This document shows positions 35,329-44,972 of a stretch of 64,000 nucleotides of DNA, in pieces. Each line of letters begins with the position of its first letter. Within the stretch, counting starts at the first letter, position 1. The DNA comes from Bdellovibrionales bacterium GWA2_49_15 (GTDB lineage: Bacteria > Bdellovibrionota > Bacteriovoracia > Bacteriovoracales > Bacteriovoracaceae), in the NCBI GenBank assembly GCA_001769855.1, contig MEPP01000031.1:361407-425406 (forward strand). Reading direction: 5' to 3'. Position numbers and translations under genes: made by a program. The notes beneath the pieces were generated by a model. It did not search any database and was not told the origin of the DNA. It saw only the letters and a program-made list of their open reading frames with translations.

Positions 35329-35607
35329 CTACTTAACGTGGCAGCCTGTACATTTTGTCGGGCCTGCTGCGCGCTCAGTATGGCATGCCTTACAAGTGGC
35401 ATGGGCAACATCTTTAATCGAAACGGCGTCATCATATTCTTGTGCAAAGGCAGGGTGACAGATGGCACAGTTTTGAGCTTCTCTCGTTTGGTGAGCTGTG
35501 TGGTTGAAGGTGACCGTTCCCATTTTGTTTGTGAACGAGAATATCTCATCATCGGCCATTGCAAAAGTCGTGGAAAAAATCATAGTAGCGAGTAGAAAGA
35601 GTTTCAT
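35329..35607 (-). CDS. Trihaem cytochrome c7-type protein
   Basis: Protein of 92 residues from ATG 35607 (GGGAGGT upstream), with a signal peptide ending AMA. Three haem motifs, CAICH, CKACH and CTGCH, with upstream histidines in FNHTAHQ and VAHATC fit class III cytochrome c7/c3 folds with bis-histidine haems. Size matches periplasmic c7 shuttles of about 70 mature residues. It lies convergent to ccsA and would link inner-membrane quinol oxidation to the larger cytochromes. Confidence 0.92.
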   Translation of the reverse strand: MKLFLLATMIFSTTFAMADDEIFSFTNKMGTVTFNHTAHQTREAQNCAICHPAFAQEYDDAVSIKDVAHATCKACHTERAAGPTKCTGCHVK

Positions 35608-36007
35608 AGGACCTCCCATAAATTGTTAAAACAGCAGCAAGAAAACCTTCTAGATGAAGAGCATCTATCTTTCTTGGATAATTTTGGCAATCCATAATTT
35701 CGGTACTTTGTAGTTTTTTCACAGCGATAAACCCTGTTATTCCAGGTGCTTACCGTAAAGTCTCTATTGTGTGATTTTGTACAGGAAAGTTTTTGAAAAA
35801 TCTCATGCTCAATGAAACCCAGACTTCCTAACCGCGAACTCATTTTTTTTTGAGACTTGTCCACTCCGCAAAGATTATTAATCATATCAGGAAAAATCGT
35901 CCCCTCTATCCTTAAGTAAACTCTAAACTTTAGAATTAATGCATGCCCGCCGAAGCCTCAACAAGACTCGTTGAAAATTATCTACAAATATTATTGAGGT
36001 TTATTCT
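35608..36007. other. Divergent intergenic region, about 400 bp
   Basis: No gene seen. It must carry promoters for the trihaem cytochrome (minus) and the nuclease-fold gene (plus), but I found no convincing -35/-10 pair. TAGATG-N5-CATCTA at 35651-35667 is a short inverted repeat in the leader of the cytochrome gene. Confidence 0.4.
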
Positions 36008-36862
36008 ATGAATCCAGCCAAAATACTTCTTGTCTTTCTTTGCCTGTTTCTGCTGCCAGCGATGGCCTTCTCGAAGGAGCAAAACAGTCTTCGCTTGATC
36101 TCCTACAACACCTGGGGACTTCCCTCACCTATTCTCGTTTGCCCCGGGCGCTTCAAGAAAATTGCCAAAGAGATTGGACAGTTCAATGCCGATATCGTGG
36201 CCTTTGAGGAGACCTTTACTAAATACGCCGATGTGCTGGGTAAGATCCCCGAGTTCCCCTACCGCCTGTATGGTCCAGCGAAGGGGGGGAAAAAACTGAA
36301 AATTTTAAACTCAGGTTTACTACTTCTCTCTAAATACCCAATCGTCGAGAGCGATTACAAGATTTACTCCAAGTGCGGTGGCTTTGATTGTTTTGCCAAC
36401 AAAGCGATCATTTGGGCCAAAATTAAGGTTCCTGGAATTGGCGCTATCAATGTTTTCACCACCCATACCAATGCGGGTACCAGCCGCAAGATCAAAGAGT
36501 CACAGCTTGTCGAGGCAGGAGATTTTATTGAAGCGCATTTAGGTGGGAGAAGTACCGTCTTCATGGGGGATTTTAACTTTGCCCCGGGGTCTGAACTCTA
36601 CAACTACGTCAAGTATAACCTGAACTTTGAGGACACGCTCGATCTCTATTTGACCGATCATCCAGAATATAGCAATGACCCAAATGTCCTCTACACTTAT
36701 ATCATCAAACTTATCTACAAGCGTCGCTTGGATTATTTCTGGCTAAAAGATATCGGACCTAGGTCCATGCATCCCACCGACTATAAGGTGATCTTCAACA
36801 ACATCAATGGCAAAAAACTCTCCGACCATTTCGGCATTCTGATGGACCTACAATTTCACTAG
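36008..36862 (+). CDS. Secreted endonuclease/exonuclease/phosphatase-family hydrolase
   Basis: Protein of 284 residues with a signal peptide (cleavage after AMAFS). The EEP fold motifs are visible: SYNTWGL, the metal-binding Glu in VAFEETF, THTNAG, MGDFNF (Asp/Asn), LDYFWL and the C-terminal SDHFGI with the catalytic His. Such secreted enzymes include nucleases, phosphodiesterases and neutral sphingomyelinases. The SYNTWGL start and THTNAG are reminiscent of the sphingomyelinase-like branch, but the substrate is undetermined. The 3' end overlaps the convergent phospholipase D-like gene by four bases. Confidence 0.88.
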   Translation: MNPAKILLVFLCLFLLPAMAFSKEQNSLRLISYNTWGLPSPILVCPGRFKKIAKEIGQFNADIVAFEETFTKYADVLGKIPEFPYRLYGPAKGGKKLKILNSGLLLLSKYPIVESDYKIYSKCGGFDCFANKAIIWAKIKVPGIGAINVFTTHTNAGTSRKIKESQLVEAGDFIEAHLGGRSTVFMGDFNFAPGSELYNYVKYNLNFEDTLDLYLTDHPEYSNDPNVLYTYIIKLIYKRRLDYFWLKDIGPRSMHPTDYKVIFNNINGKKLSDHFGILMDLQFH

Positions 36863-38406
36863 AGGTGAATTTCCACTAAACGCTGAAACCAAAGTTTAAT
36901 TTGTTCGCCAGGCACATTATTGTAAAAACGTTCGGCCTGGCGAGGTGAAATCTCATCCGATCGGGTGAACTTGCCTTTGGTTTTATCAAAGGTCAGCATC
37001 TCTTCGTGAAAATATTTGGCCAGTTCAATCCCCATTGATCGACTCTGAACGGCGACAATAGACTCTCCGTCAAAATATTTTGAACGCGGGGCCAAATTAT
37101 ATGAACCGATTATGGACTGCTTCCGGTCAAAGGTGGCCCATTTAGCATGCACGGTTCCCTCGCCGATTGGACGACCCTTCCACTCATAGATTCTGACCTG
37201 TCCCCCGCTCCAAATGGCCATGGGATCAAAATTCACGCTCATGAGTCCGTGATAGTAATACTGGGAGACTGAAGTGATTGTTCCCCCCATGTCGGTAGAG
37301 CCAAAGCTATTGGTGAGAATATGAATCTTCACGCCCCTCTTCGCGGCATTGCGAAGGGCCTCTTTAATATTATTGGAAGGAATATAGTACGCATTCACAA
37401 TAATAATTTCCTTTTCAGATTCATTGATCATGTTGATATACACTTCCTCGATATAAAATTCTTTTAAGCGAGGACGGCTCTGAAAAAGACGAACTTTGGC
37501 GTCAGTGTAGATGGCCAAATTCAGAGCGCTAATTGGAAGATTGGCATATTCCACTGTCATTTTCTCTAAGTCAGTCTTAGGTGTTTCATCGACCAACGTG
37601 CCATGTTCGATAGATGAGGCAGGACGTTTGTTGGCCCGAGTAATCAAGTCATTATTGTTAAAAATGTCCTCCCCGCTGGGTTGCGAGTGTCCCGAGCTGG
37701 TTAGCTGTCTAAAGTAGTTCACGTCGCGATCGAACATCTCCATGGCATCTTTCACCGCTGTACCCTTGAAGCCGATATCCATGTCGGTCCACAGGTGAAT
37801 AGCATCCTTGGAAATTCGAAAATATTCATTGGCAATATTGAGCCCACCCATTATGGCGACGCCCTTTTCATCATCTTCACCGTCCACCACCATGATCTTC
37901 TCGTGGTAGCGATGCAGGAGACTTCCGGGAGTGCTGCCGAAAATTTCATTAATGATAAAAGTGACAGGCTCTTCGTATGAGGCAATTTCAATTCCGTACT
38001 TGATGAGATCTCTAAAAAAATCCCACACCCCAAATCCGAAACTCGCCAACATATCGACCAACAACGTAACTTGCACGCCCTCATCATGTTTTTGCTTTAA
38101 GAGGTTGGCAATAAAACGGCCGGCCTCATCGTTTTTATAGATCAGATATTGCATTCTAATCGATCGCTTGGCCTCGCGGATCAGCTTTACCCGATAAGTA
38201 AATGCATCCACCCCACGCTTTAGAGTGAAGACCTGGTTTTGACCTTCACTGTGAGTGTTCATCAGTCCCTTGCACTCGACCTCAGGGCGGGGGCTGCATT
38301 TATATTTTGTGCTATCATCAAAAGTTGAATACTTAACAGCACCAAGTGCCTGTTGAGTGAGAAACAAAGAAAAAATGACTACGAAAAAGTAATTATGCCT
38401 AAGCAT
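36859..38406 (-). CDS. Secreted phospholipase D-like protein
   Basis: Protein of 515 residues with a signal peptide (cleavage after QQALG). Two HKD motifs define the PLD superfamily: H168-E-K170-x4-D175 in YHEKIMVVDGE and H420-A-K422-x4-D427 in HAKWATFD, each followed by the usual GG/GS-N element (GGLNIA, GSYNLA). The arrangement resembles cardiolipin synthase/phosphatidyltransferases, but export suggests action on phospholipids outside the cytoplasm. Paired tail-to-tail with the EEP hydrolase; a role in attacking or remodelling lipids is possible but inferred. Confidence 0.88.
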   Translation of the reverse strand: MLRHNYFFVVIFSLFLTQQALGAVKYSTFDDSTKYKCSPRPEVECKGLMNTHSEGQNQVFTLKRGVDAFTYRVKLIREAKRSIRMQYLIYKNDEAGRFIANLLKQKHDEGVQVTLLVDMLASFGFGVWDFFRDLIKYGIEIASYEEPVTFIINEIFGSTPGSLLHRYHEKIMVVDGEDDEKGVAIMGGLNIANEYFRISKDAIHLWTDMDIGFKGTAVKDAMEMFDRDVNYFRQLTSSGHSQPSGEDIFNNNDLITRANKRPASSIEHGTLVDETPKTDLEKMTVEYANLPISALNLAIYTDAKVRLFQSRPRLKEFYIEEVYINMINESEKEIIIVNAYYIPSNNIKEALRNAAKRGVKIHILTNSFGSTDMGGTITSVSQYYYHGLMSVNFDPMAIWSGGQVRIYEWKGRPIGEGTVHAKWATFDRKQSIIGSYNLAPRSKYFDGESIVAVQSRSMGIELAKYFHEEMLTFDKTKGKFTRSDEISPRQAERFYNNVPGEQIKLWFQRLVEIHL

Positions 38407-38591
38407 AGACGGCCTCCAAAAGTCACCCTACTCCAATAACGCTTTGCAATATATCATAAATATTGCCCTGTTACGTCCCCTCTTGAACTTTTTACAGTCA
38501 GACTCCGATGATGCTGACAGGGGAGGCAATTTCGTATGGATATTCACTATTTGGCGGATCAGGGGATAATAAAGGGGAGTGGAGGGTGCGT

Positions 38592-40049
38592 ATGAGGCAA
38601 CGGTATTTGAATCTGGGGCGAGTGGTTCTTATTTGTATGTTGGCCATGATCTTGATGGGGGTAAACGACTGTTCCCAGCAGGCCAATGTGACCATGCGAC
38701 ATATCGGTAACTTCTTCAGCTATCCCGTTCGGGCCTTAATCGAGCTGGCCAATGGAACGAATGAGAGTTCAATCGAAGAACGCTATCAGGCGTACGTCAA
38801 CGCTGCCAATGCCAGAACGGCCGCTGCCAATGCTACTCCGATACCAACCCCCATTAATGGATCAGGGTCGGGTTCTAATTGTGAGGGGGGAATTCCGGGC
38901 ACGGATCCTGCTGCGGCCTTGGAAAGTTTGAATGCCCAGGTTATTGCCTTAAGCTGCGCTTGTTCACCCTGGGACATTCCCGTGGCGAGCTGTGAAAATG
39001 GTCATGCCTGCTGTAACGTCAATATCTGCCCACGAGAAGTTCAGTGTCCAAAAATCTGCCCTCAGGACATCGGGATGCTAAGAAATAACAAAGTGAAGGC
39101 ACCGCCCGTTACCGCAGATGGAAATTATTTCTCATTTTTAAATTCGGCCTTCGATGTTTTCCCCAACGAAGTTAGGCCTCTCGATCGTGATGCCATCACT
39201 AATTCAGTTCCATCTCCGGGCTACAATCTGGGGATGATTTCCGCCCGCAGAAAGTTTAATGAAATGGCCTCCTTCAACACCGGGCCTGTGCCCAACTTCC
39301 ACGGCGATGAGGCGGAGAAAAAACGCTACTATCGTGAAAAAATCGATAAAATTTTTGATAATCAGCCGGCAGCCATTCCCGGATACCGCAACCTCGCGGA
39401 ATTTTCCGCCGATCCCCTCGTTCAACGCTATCTAAAGCAAAAAATCGCCGCCGAATGGGAAGACAGGGCTGTCGGAAATGATCCTTTCTCAGAAAAGAAA
39501 GTCGATCCGAAAAATGTCATGACCGCAGAAAGTGCCCAGAGCATGCTTGGTGATGTGAAGAAAGGTATTAGTGAAATGGGTTCGGCCACTGTGGCCTTTG
39601 GTTTTAAAACTACCAGTGATGAAAAAGTTTCTCCCCAGGCACTTGAGGCCTACAATACTTTTAAAGATGCGAATAACAATGATGTTATCTGCGTCCACGA
39701 TCCCAATCTGCCCGCCTACCCCGTCAATCTTGGGCCATCGTCAGGCACGGCGCCCAGTCTCCACTTTCCGTTTGCTGACCCACCCAAGGCCTGCTTCCCC
39801 AGTGTCGTCATTAAGCCAAGCGGTGAGACCACGTATCTGGCGAAAGTCCGCAGCTATTTTGATCCCCCAAGAGTGGTGCGGGACGATGATGGCATTGAGA
39901 CGACTGTCCGTTACGAAGACGCCATGCTTGATCGTCCGCTTTACGGCGTTCACCATTTTAAACAAGCTGATCATCGCAGTGCCGTTCTTAGCATTCCAAG
40001 ACTGGCCCAGACTTGCCTAAGAGAAAGAGGATGTTCCGATGCAAACTAA
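38592..40049 (+). CDS. Cysteine-rich exported protein, unknown function
   Basis: Protein of 485 residues from ATG 38592, which has GGAGGG five bases upstream; an earlier in-frame start at 38508 lacks this. A hydrophobic N-terminus (VVLICMLAMILMG) indicates export. Residues about 100-170 contain a low-complexity Gly/Ser/Pro linker and then a dense cysteine cluster (CACSPWDIP, CCNVNICP, CPKICPQD). The remainder is soluble with few cysteines. No known domain recognised. It overlaps the next gene by 11 bases, so the two form an operon. Confidence 0.7.
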   Translation: MRQRYLNLGRVVLICMLAMILMGVNDCSQQANVTMRHIGNFFSYPVRALIELANGTNESSIEERYQAYVNAANARTAAANATPIPTPINGSGSGSNCEGGIPGTDPAAALESLNAQVIALSCACSPWDIPVASCENGHACCNVNICPREVQCPKICPQDIGMLRNNKVKAPPVTADGNYFSFLNSAFDVFPNEVRPLDRDAITNSVPSPGYNLGMISARRKFNEMASFNTGPVPNFHGDEAEKKRYYREKIDKIFDNQPAAIPGYRNLAEFSADPLVQRYLKQKIAAEWEDRAVGNDPFSEKKVDPKNVMTAESAQSMLGDVKKGISEMGSATVAFGFKTTSDEKVSPQALEAYNTFKDANNNDVICVHDPNLPAYPVNLGPSSGTAPSLHFPFADPPKACFPSVVIKPSGETTYLAKVRSYFDPPRVVRDDDGIETTVRYEDAMLDRPLYGVHHFKQADHRSAVLSIPRLAQTCLRERGCSDAN

Positions 40050-40887
40050 AATTCTTACTCTCATTATTAGTCTTTTTCTGAGTTTGGTCGTTCATGCAGA
40101 AATGACAGACGAGGAAGCCAAATGGGCCAAAGAAAATTTTCCCAAATATGAAGGCGAATTCTTGGCCAAGCTTAAGGCCACTGAAAAGCGCAAACACTAT
40201 TATCTCTACATGTTGGCAGGGAAGAGCCTCTACGCCCATCAGGCCTATGAGTACGCCGAGCAATATTTTCTGCGCGCCCTCGAAGCCCCGATTAATGAGA
40301 AGAGCGAAAATAAGGCACGCGTCCACATGTATCTTTTGATGATCTCTTATAAAGAGAAAGATCAAAGCAAAAATAGCAAGTATCTAAAATCAGCGCGTGC
40401 GTACTACAAGACCCATTCCGACCTCATGGATAACGATGTCAAAAACATTTTAAATTTCTATGAGTTCTGGGCCACCGCCAAGCAGACTGAAACCATGCCT
40501 TTGCCAGAAGGCCCTGCCACCGGGCTCCACCTCAAAGCGCAGCAGCACAATTTCTATGCACTCTTTAAACGTGGCGAGTATGACAAGGCCCTGCAGATGT
40601 TGGATAAAAATAAAGTCCTGCGCAGTGATACGGTTGATACCATGGTGGAGTACGACTTACTGCAATTACTGGTGAAAGGTCGCAAGGGGGTGGATGGTCT
40701 ACTCTGCACACCCACTCTGGAGAAATATCCCCAATCTTACGACTATGCCATTATCACCTGTGATCTCCTGCGGGGTTATTTGAAGGACGGTACTTTAGCG
40801 AAAGACAAAGTCGCCAAGCTTGAAAAATACTTCACAGAATTTGACGGCGACATGAGCTTTATCGTCAAAGTGCTCGGCAAACTCTAA
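40039..40887 (+). CDS. Exported TPR-like helical protein
   Basis: Protein of 282 residues with a signal peptide (cleavage after VVHA). The body is alpha-helical with TPR-like phrases (AGKSLYAHQAYEYAEQYFLRALE and FKRGEYDKALQMLDKNK), suggesting a periplasmic scaffold. The start lies inside the end of the cysteine-rich gene, giving coupled translation, so the two products probably act together. Function unknown. Confidence 0.72.
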   Translation: MQTKILTLIISLFLSLVVHAEMTDEEAKWAKENFPKYEGEFLAKLKATEKRKHYYLYMLAGKSLYAHQAYEYAEQYFLRALEAPINEKSENKARVHMYLLMISYKEKDQSKNSKYLKSARAYYKTHSDLMDNDVKNILNFYEFWATAKQTETMPLPEGPATGLHLKAQQHNFYALFKRGEYDKALQMLDKNKVLRSDTVDTMVEYDLLQLLVKGRKGVDGLLCTPTLEKYPQSYDYAIITCDLLRGYLKDGTLAKDKVAKLEKYFTEFDGDMSFIVKVLGKL

Positions 40888-40894
40888 TCTTCAC

Positions 40895-42583
40895 TTATGG
40901 CTTGTTGGCGCGTGAAGAATTATGATTTTGTCGCTTAACCGCCTTGACCAAATCCCTCATTGTCACGACCTGCAGGCGAGCTGCTTTCAGCTTGAAATTG
41001 GCATTCGGGCTCATGAACTTCCAACGCCCCTTCGATGCTTCTTTTAAAGAGCCATCACAAAGCGCCTTATTAGAATTTAGACGCTTTAAATATTTTTGAA
41101 ATCCTTCAATCCGGCATAGGTCGATATCCTCTCCCTGATTTATTCCAGGCAGGTTGGCTGAAATTTCCTGGCAAGCGCCAATTTTTTTCATAAACCGTGC
41201 ATACGATTTCTCAAGATTTTTTCCAGGACTTGTCAGGTCTAGCTCTTCGAGAACTCCACGCATCTTGCTGATTCGAACTAACTTATCAATCAGGATAATC
41301 TCTCTTGCCGTAAAACCGGCAATGGCGAGGGCGCTTGCGGCACCCAAAACCGGGGCCAAGGCACCTTGGAAGACCACCTGTTCTGCCAGGGCGGGACTGA
41401 GGAACTTAAGCAAGAAGGTGAAAACGATCTTGGGATTGGTCAGAATTTGGTCTCGCACCAACAAAAGCGGAATGGCGGCGAGACTTTCTTCGGTTACGGA
41501 AAGTCCTAACTTTCCAACCACCTCGCGCTGAGCTTCCGCATAGGATTTACCACACGAGAGTGGCCCACTGTGCGACAAATCTTGAGAAAGAACCTCAAGG
41601 GTTTCCTCAAGCATTTCCTTGGTGGATTTCTTGATTTCGCGCTTTTCATGTTTTCCCATCTTCTCAGTAATGTACTCCTCCAGAATACTCAGTTGACGAA
41701 CCAGGCCCTCGGACTTGGCTTGCAAATCCCCGTTGTCCGTTGCTTCGTCCAATAATTGGCCCTTCAGCTTTCCGAGAGTTTCCAGCAGCTCGGCGTAGGT
41801 GGCCTTAATATTGTCTTTTTTTACATGGGCCAAAAGATATTTCACGGCCCCAGTGAACCTACCTTTGGGATCATTATAAACTGTGCCAGGATCAGGTTTT
41901 ACTTTTGGATCTTTAACTGTGACAGGAGCAAGCGGCGTCGCGCTTATCACATCGGGCAGCTGCCAGTTCGGCTGACAAGCAACGGTGGCCGTCCTGATAT
42001 GAGCATTTCTAAAAAAAAGCTTGGCCAAATTAACCTTGGAAGAAACGGCTTTCAGATCAATCTGAACGGTCATGCTCACGGTTTGTGGAACTTTTTTACA
42101 GGCAGTCCATTGAATGGGTAAAACGGACGTCATATCACTGCCGAAATAATTGGCAAATAATGGCCCTGGATGAGAAACACCATTGAATTGAGACGGAATA
42201 CCCAGAACATCCTGGAGATCCCAGCCAACACGATAAGCAAAGAGAGAGTCGTTGTCGTAGAGATATTGGGTACCATTGAAGCGGCCGGCATAAGTATGAG
42301 TTGGGCCTGCATCATAGACCCCCAACTTATTATAGGCCGGCACCAGGAAACTCATGCGAACGACACAGTTTTTCACAACGGTGTGTACGCCGACAGGTGC
42401 CTCGGCAAAGAAAGGGTTGGCCTGATCTTCCGTCAGTGCAACAGACTGGTAACCATTAATCCCTTTGTATTCGACAGTGAGACTATTACAGTCGCCTCCC
42501 AAAGTATGAGAAACCATGGTGCTTTCGACTGAGAAAGCCGTTTGGCAAAGTCCTAAGGCCAAGATTGTTATTAAAATTTTCAA
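40895..42583 (-). CDS. Large exported protein, unknown function
   Basis: About 562 residues. A TTG start at 42583 is preferred: AGGAG lies seven bases upstream and it yields a clean signal peptide (MKILITILALGLCQTAFS). An ATG at 42622 is possible. Residues 20-210 are beta-rich with paired cysteines, 230-340 are helical and highly charged, and a hydrophobic segment near 410-450 (LAPVLGAASALAIAGF) may enter a membrane. No family recognised. Confidence 0.65.
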   Translation of the reverse strand: MKILITILALGLCQTAFSVESTMVSHTLGGDCNSLTVEYKGINGYQSVALTEDQANPFFAEAPVGVHTVVKNCVVRMSFLVPAYNKLGVYDAGPTHTYAGRFNGTQYLYDNDSLFAYRVGWDLQDVLGIPSQFNGVSHPGPLFANYFGSDMTSVLPIQWTACKKVPQTVSMTVQIDLKAVSSKVNLAKLFFRNAHIRTATVACQPNWQLPDVISATPLAPVTVKDPKVKPDPGTVYNDPKGRFTGAVKYLLAHVKKDNIKATYAELLETLGKLKGQLLDEATDNGDLQAKSEGLVRQLSILEEYITEKMGKHEKREIKKSTKEMLEETLEVLSQDLSHSGPLSCGKSYAEAQREVVGKLGLSVTEESLAAIPLLLVRDQILTNPKIVFTFLLKFLSPALAEQVVFQGALAPVLGAASALAIAGFTAREIILIDKLVRISKMRGVLEELDLTSPGKNLEKSYARFMKKIGACQEISANLPGINQGEDIDLCRIEGFQKYLKRLNSNKALCDGSLKEASKGRWKFMSPNANFKLKAARLQVVTMRDLVKAVKRQNHNSSRANKP

Positions 42584-42711
42584 GATTGCTCTCCTGCTTA
42601 AATATTCAGGCGTGATTAACACTTCTCGCAGGACCCCGTAAACCCCATAGATGATTAATGAAAAAGTAAGATTACGGCTAAGCTTTTGAATTGTGAGAAG
42701 AGATCGCAGTT

Positions 42712-44910
42712 TTAATATTTTAAAAGAGTCAAAACCTCTTGGTAAACATCGTCAATCTGAGGAAGAATGAAATCTTCCGAGGTTGGACAGTAGGGAATGT
42801 GGGAATCTTTGGCGGTCACACGTAAGATCGGCGCATCGAGCAGCTCAAAACATTCCTCATTAATTCTCGCAATGATCTCGGCGGCAAAGCCACAGGTTCT
42901 GGTGGCCTCATGAGCGATCAGAATGCGATTGGTTTTTGCCAAGGACGTCTTGATTGCTTCCATATCGAAAGGTGCCAGAGTGCGAAGATCGATCACCTCA
43001 ACCTCATGCCCTTCGGCCTGTAATTTCTTGGCGGCTTCGAGGGATTTATTGACCAATGCCCCCCAAGCCACGATAGTGGCATGCTTGCCTTCTCTCACAA
43101 CCTTGGCCTTTCCAAACGGAATCATAAACTCATTTCCTGGATCGGCGGTACGATTGTATCCCTGATAGTAGAGATGTTTGTGTTCTAAGAAGAGGACGGG
43201 ATCATCGCCCCGGATGGCCGTGCGAAGAAGGCCGGCAGCATCAAGAGCATTGGAAGGATAGGCCACCTTAATTCCGGGAATATGCGTGAAGAGCGACTCA
43301 CCACTTTGTGAGTGATACATGGCCCCACCACGGAGATAACCACCGATCGGAACTCGCACCACCATAGGGCAGGTATAATCCCCCCCTGAACGATAGCGCA
43401 GGGTCGCCATCTCATTTTTCAACTGCATGTACGCCGGCCAGATGTAATCAAAAAATTGAATTTCCACCACCGGCTTGAGACCACGCAAGGCCATCCCAAT
43501 ACCGCGACCGATGATGTTGGCTTCGGCAAGGGGCGAATTAAAAACTTGTCCCGGGACACCCGCGCGCTGGAGTCCTGAGGTGACTTTGAAAACACCACCC
43601 TTGCCTTTCAAGGTGGGATCTTGCATTTTTTCCATATTGCCGAAATCCGCCACGTCCTCACCAAAAACGCGAATCAAATTGTCTCTCTCAATTTCGGCCC
43701 GAAGGACACGATTGATCGCACCGGCCAGTGGCACGTCATTCTTTCCGGAAAAGGTCGGCACCGTTTCGAATTTACTGCTGGTCATATCAACTGTCTCAGA
43801 GCACAGATGGCGCAGAGAATCTTTTGGGTCTGGCCAGGGAGTTTCCAGCGCCTTACTCATGGCCGCCTTCACCTCTTTGGAAACTTCATCAAAAAGTTTA
43901 TCTATTTCAGCTTGAGTCATCACCCCGGCTTCCAATAATGTTTTTGGATAGGAATTGATGACGTCCTGGATTTTCTCCTGCTCTAGCTCGGCGGCACTTC
44001 GATACATCACATGGTCGTCAGACAATGAATGGGAATACGGACGGGTGACATGGGCGTGGACTAAGACCGGCCCCTTCTTCTGTCGCAAATGTTTTTCCGC
44101 TTCTTTCAAGACGGCATAACTTAAAATTGGGCAAGAACCATCAACCTCAAAAATCTTCAGCCCGGGGAAATTGGCCAATGCTTTGGAGATGGAACCTCCC
44201 GGCGTCTGTGTAGCAACAGGCACTGAGATCGCATAACCATTATCTTCAATCATAAAAAGGACTGGCAAACGGTTGACACAGGCCGTGGTGATCCCTTCCC
44301 AAAATTCACCTTCGGAGGTGGTGCCATCACCTGAGGAAACATAGATGATCTCATCTTCATTGAATGGACGGTTTTTCGGATTGAGACCCATTTTTTTCAA
44401 TTGAGACAGATACTCCCCCGCCTCGGCGACCCCACAGGCGTGTAAAAACTGAGTGCCGGTGCAGGAAGTTTTACTGACGATATTAAGCCGTCTATTGCCC
44501 CAATGGGATGGCATCTGGCGACCATGAGAGGCAGTATCTCCGATATTTCCATTGGCCTGGCAGAGCATCTCGTAGGGGGTGACTCCGAGGCCCAAACAAA
44601 GAGCGCGATCACGGTAATAAGGTATAAAAAAATCATAGGCAGGTTTCAAAACTGCTGCGGCGGCAACAAGGACACCCTCATGGCCGGCACCGGCTATCTG
44701 AAAAAAGGCCTTGTTTTGTTTCTTCATGCTGATCTCAGCATCATCAACTCGACGGGACTGGACGATGGTTCGCAAAAAATCCCGCATCATGGACTTGGAT
44801 AGTCCAATTCGTCGGGCCGTCTCCATTTTTTCTTGAATACTACTTTGCATAGTTTGTCTTAAAACCCCTTTCACATCTGCCAGGGATTGAGCCGTTTCGC
44901 TGTCTAGCAT
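42712..44910 (-). CDS. Thiamine-dependent 2-oxoacid dehydrogenase E1, fused alpha and beta subunits
   Basis: Protein of 732 residues joining E1-alpha (about 1-370) and E1-beta (about 395-732). The thiamine diphosphate motif GDG-x(n)-N is seen as [15 protein letters not shown] with IEDNGYAIS. The beta half has [26 protein letters not shown] and the C-terminal transketolase domain ([16 protein letters not shown]). The type is that of branched-chain or mixed 2-oxoacid dehydrogenases, releasing CO2 and passing the acyl group to a lipoyl E2, not encoded here. Leucine dehydrogenase lies upstream on the same strand, favouring branched-chain 2-oxoacids as substrates. Confidence 0.9.
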   Translation of the reverse strand: MLDSETAQSLADVKGVLRQTMQSSIQEKMETARRIGLSKSMMRDFLRTIVQSRRVDDAEISMKKQNKAFFQIAGAGHEGVLVAAAAVLKPAYDFFIPYYRDRALCLGLGVTPYEMLCQANGNIGDTASHGRQMPSHWGNRRLNIVSKTSCTGTQFLHACGVAEAGEYLSQLKKMGLNPKNRPFNEDEIIYVSSGDGTTSEGEFWEGITTACVNRLPVLFMIEDNGYAISVPVATQTPGGSISKALANFPGLKIFEVDGSCPILSYAVLKEAEKHLRQKKGPVLVHAHVTRPYSHSLSDDHVMYRSAAELEQEKIQDVINSYPKTLLEAGVMTQAEIDKLFDEVSKEVKAAMSKALETPWPDPKDSLRHLCSETVDMTSSKFETVPTFSGKNDVPLAGAINRVLRAEIERDNLIRVFGEDVADFGNMEKMQDPTLKGKGGVFKVTSGLQRAGVPGQVFNSPLAEANIIGRGIGMALRGLKPVVEIQFFDYIWPAYMQLKNEMATLRYRSGGDYTCPMVVRVPIGGYLRGGAMYHSQSGESLFTHIPGIKVAYPSNALDAAGLLRTAIRGDDPVLFLEHKHLYYQGYNRTADPGNEFMIPFGKAKVVREGKHATIVAWGALVNKSLEAAKKLQAEGHEVEVIDLRTLAPFDMEAIKTSLAKTNRILIAHEATRTCGFAAEIIARINEECFELLDAPILRVTAKDSHIPYCPTSEDFILPQIDDVYQEVLTLLKY

Positions 44911-44972
44911 ACATCATACTCCATTGAGCATGAATGTAACGCAACAAGACCTTGAAGCCAAGCTTGCAAAAC

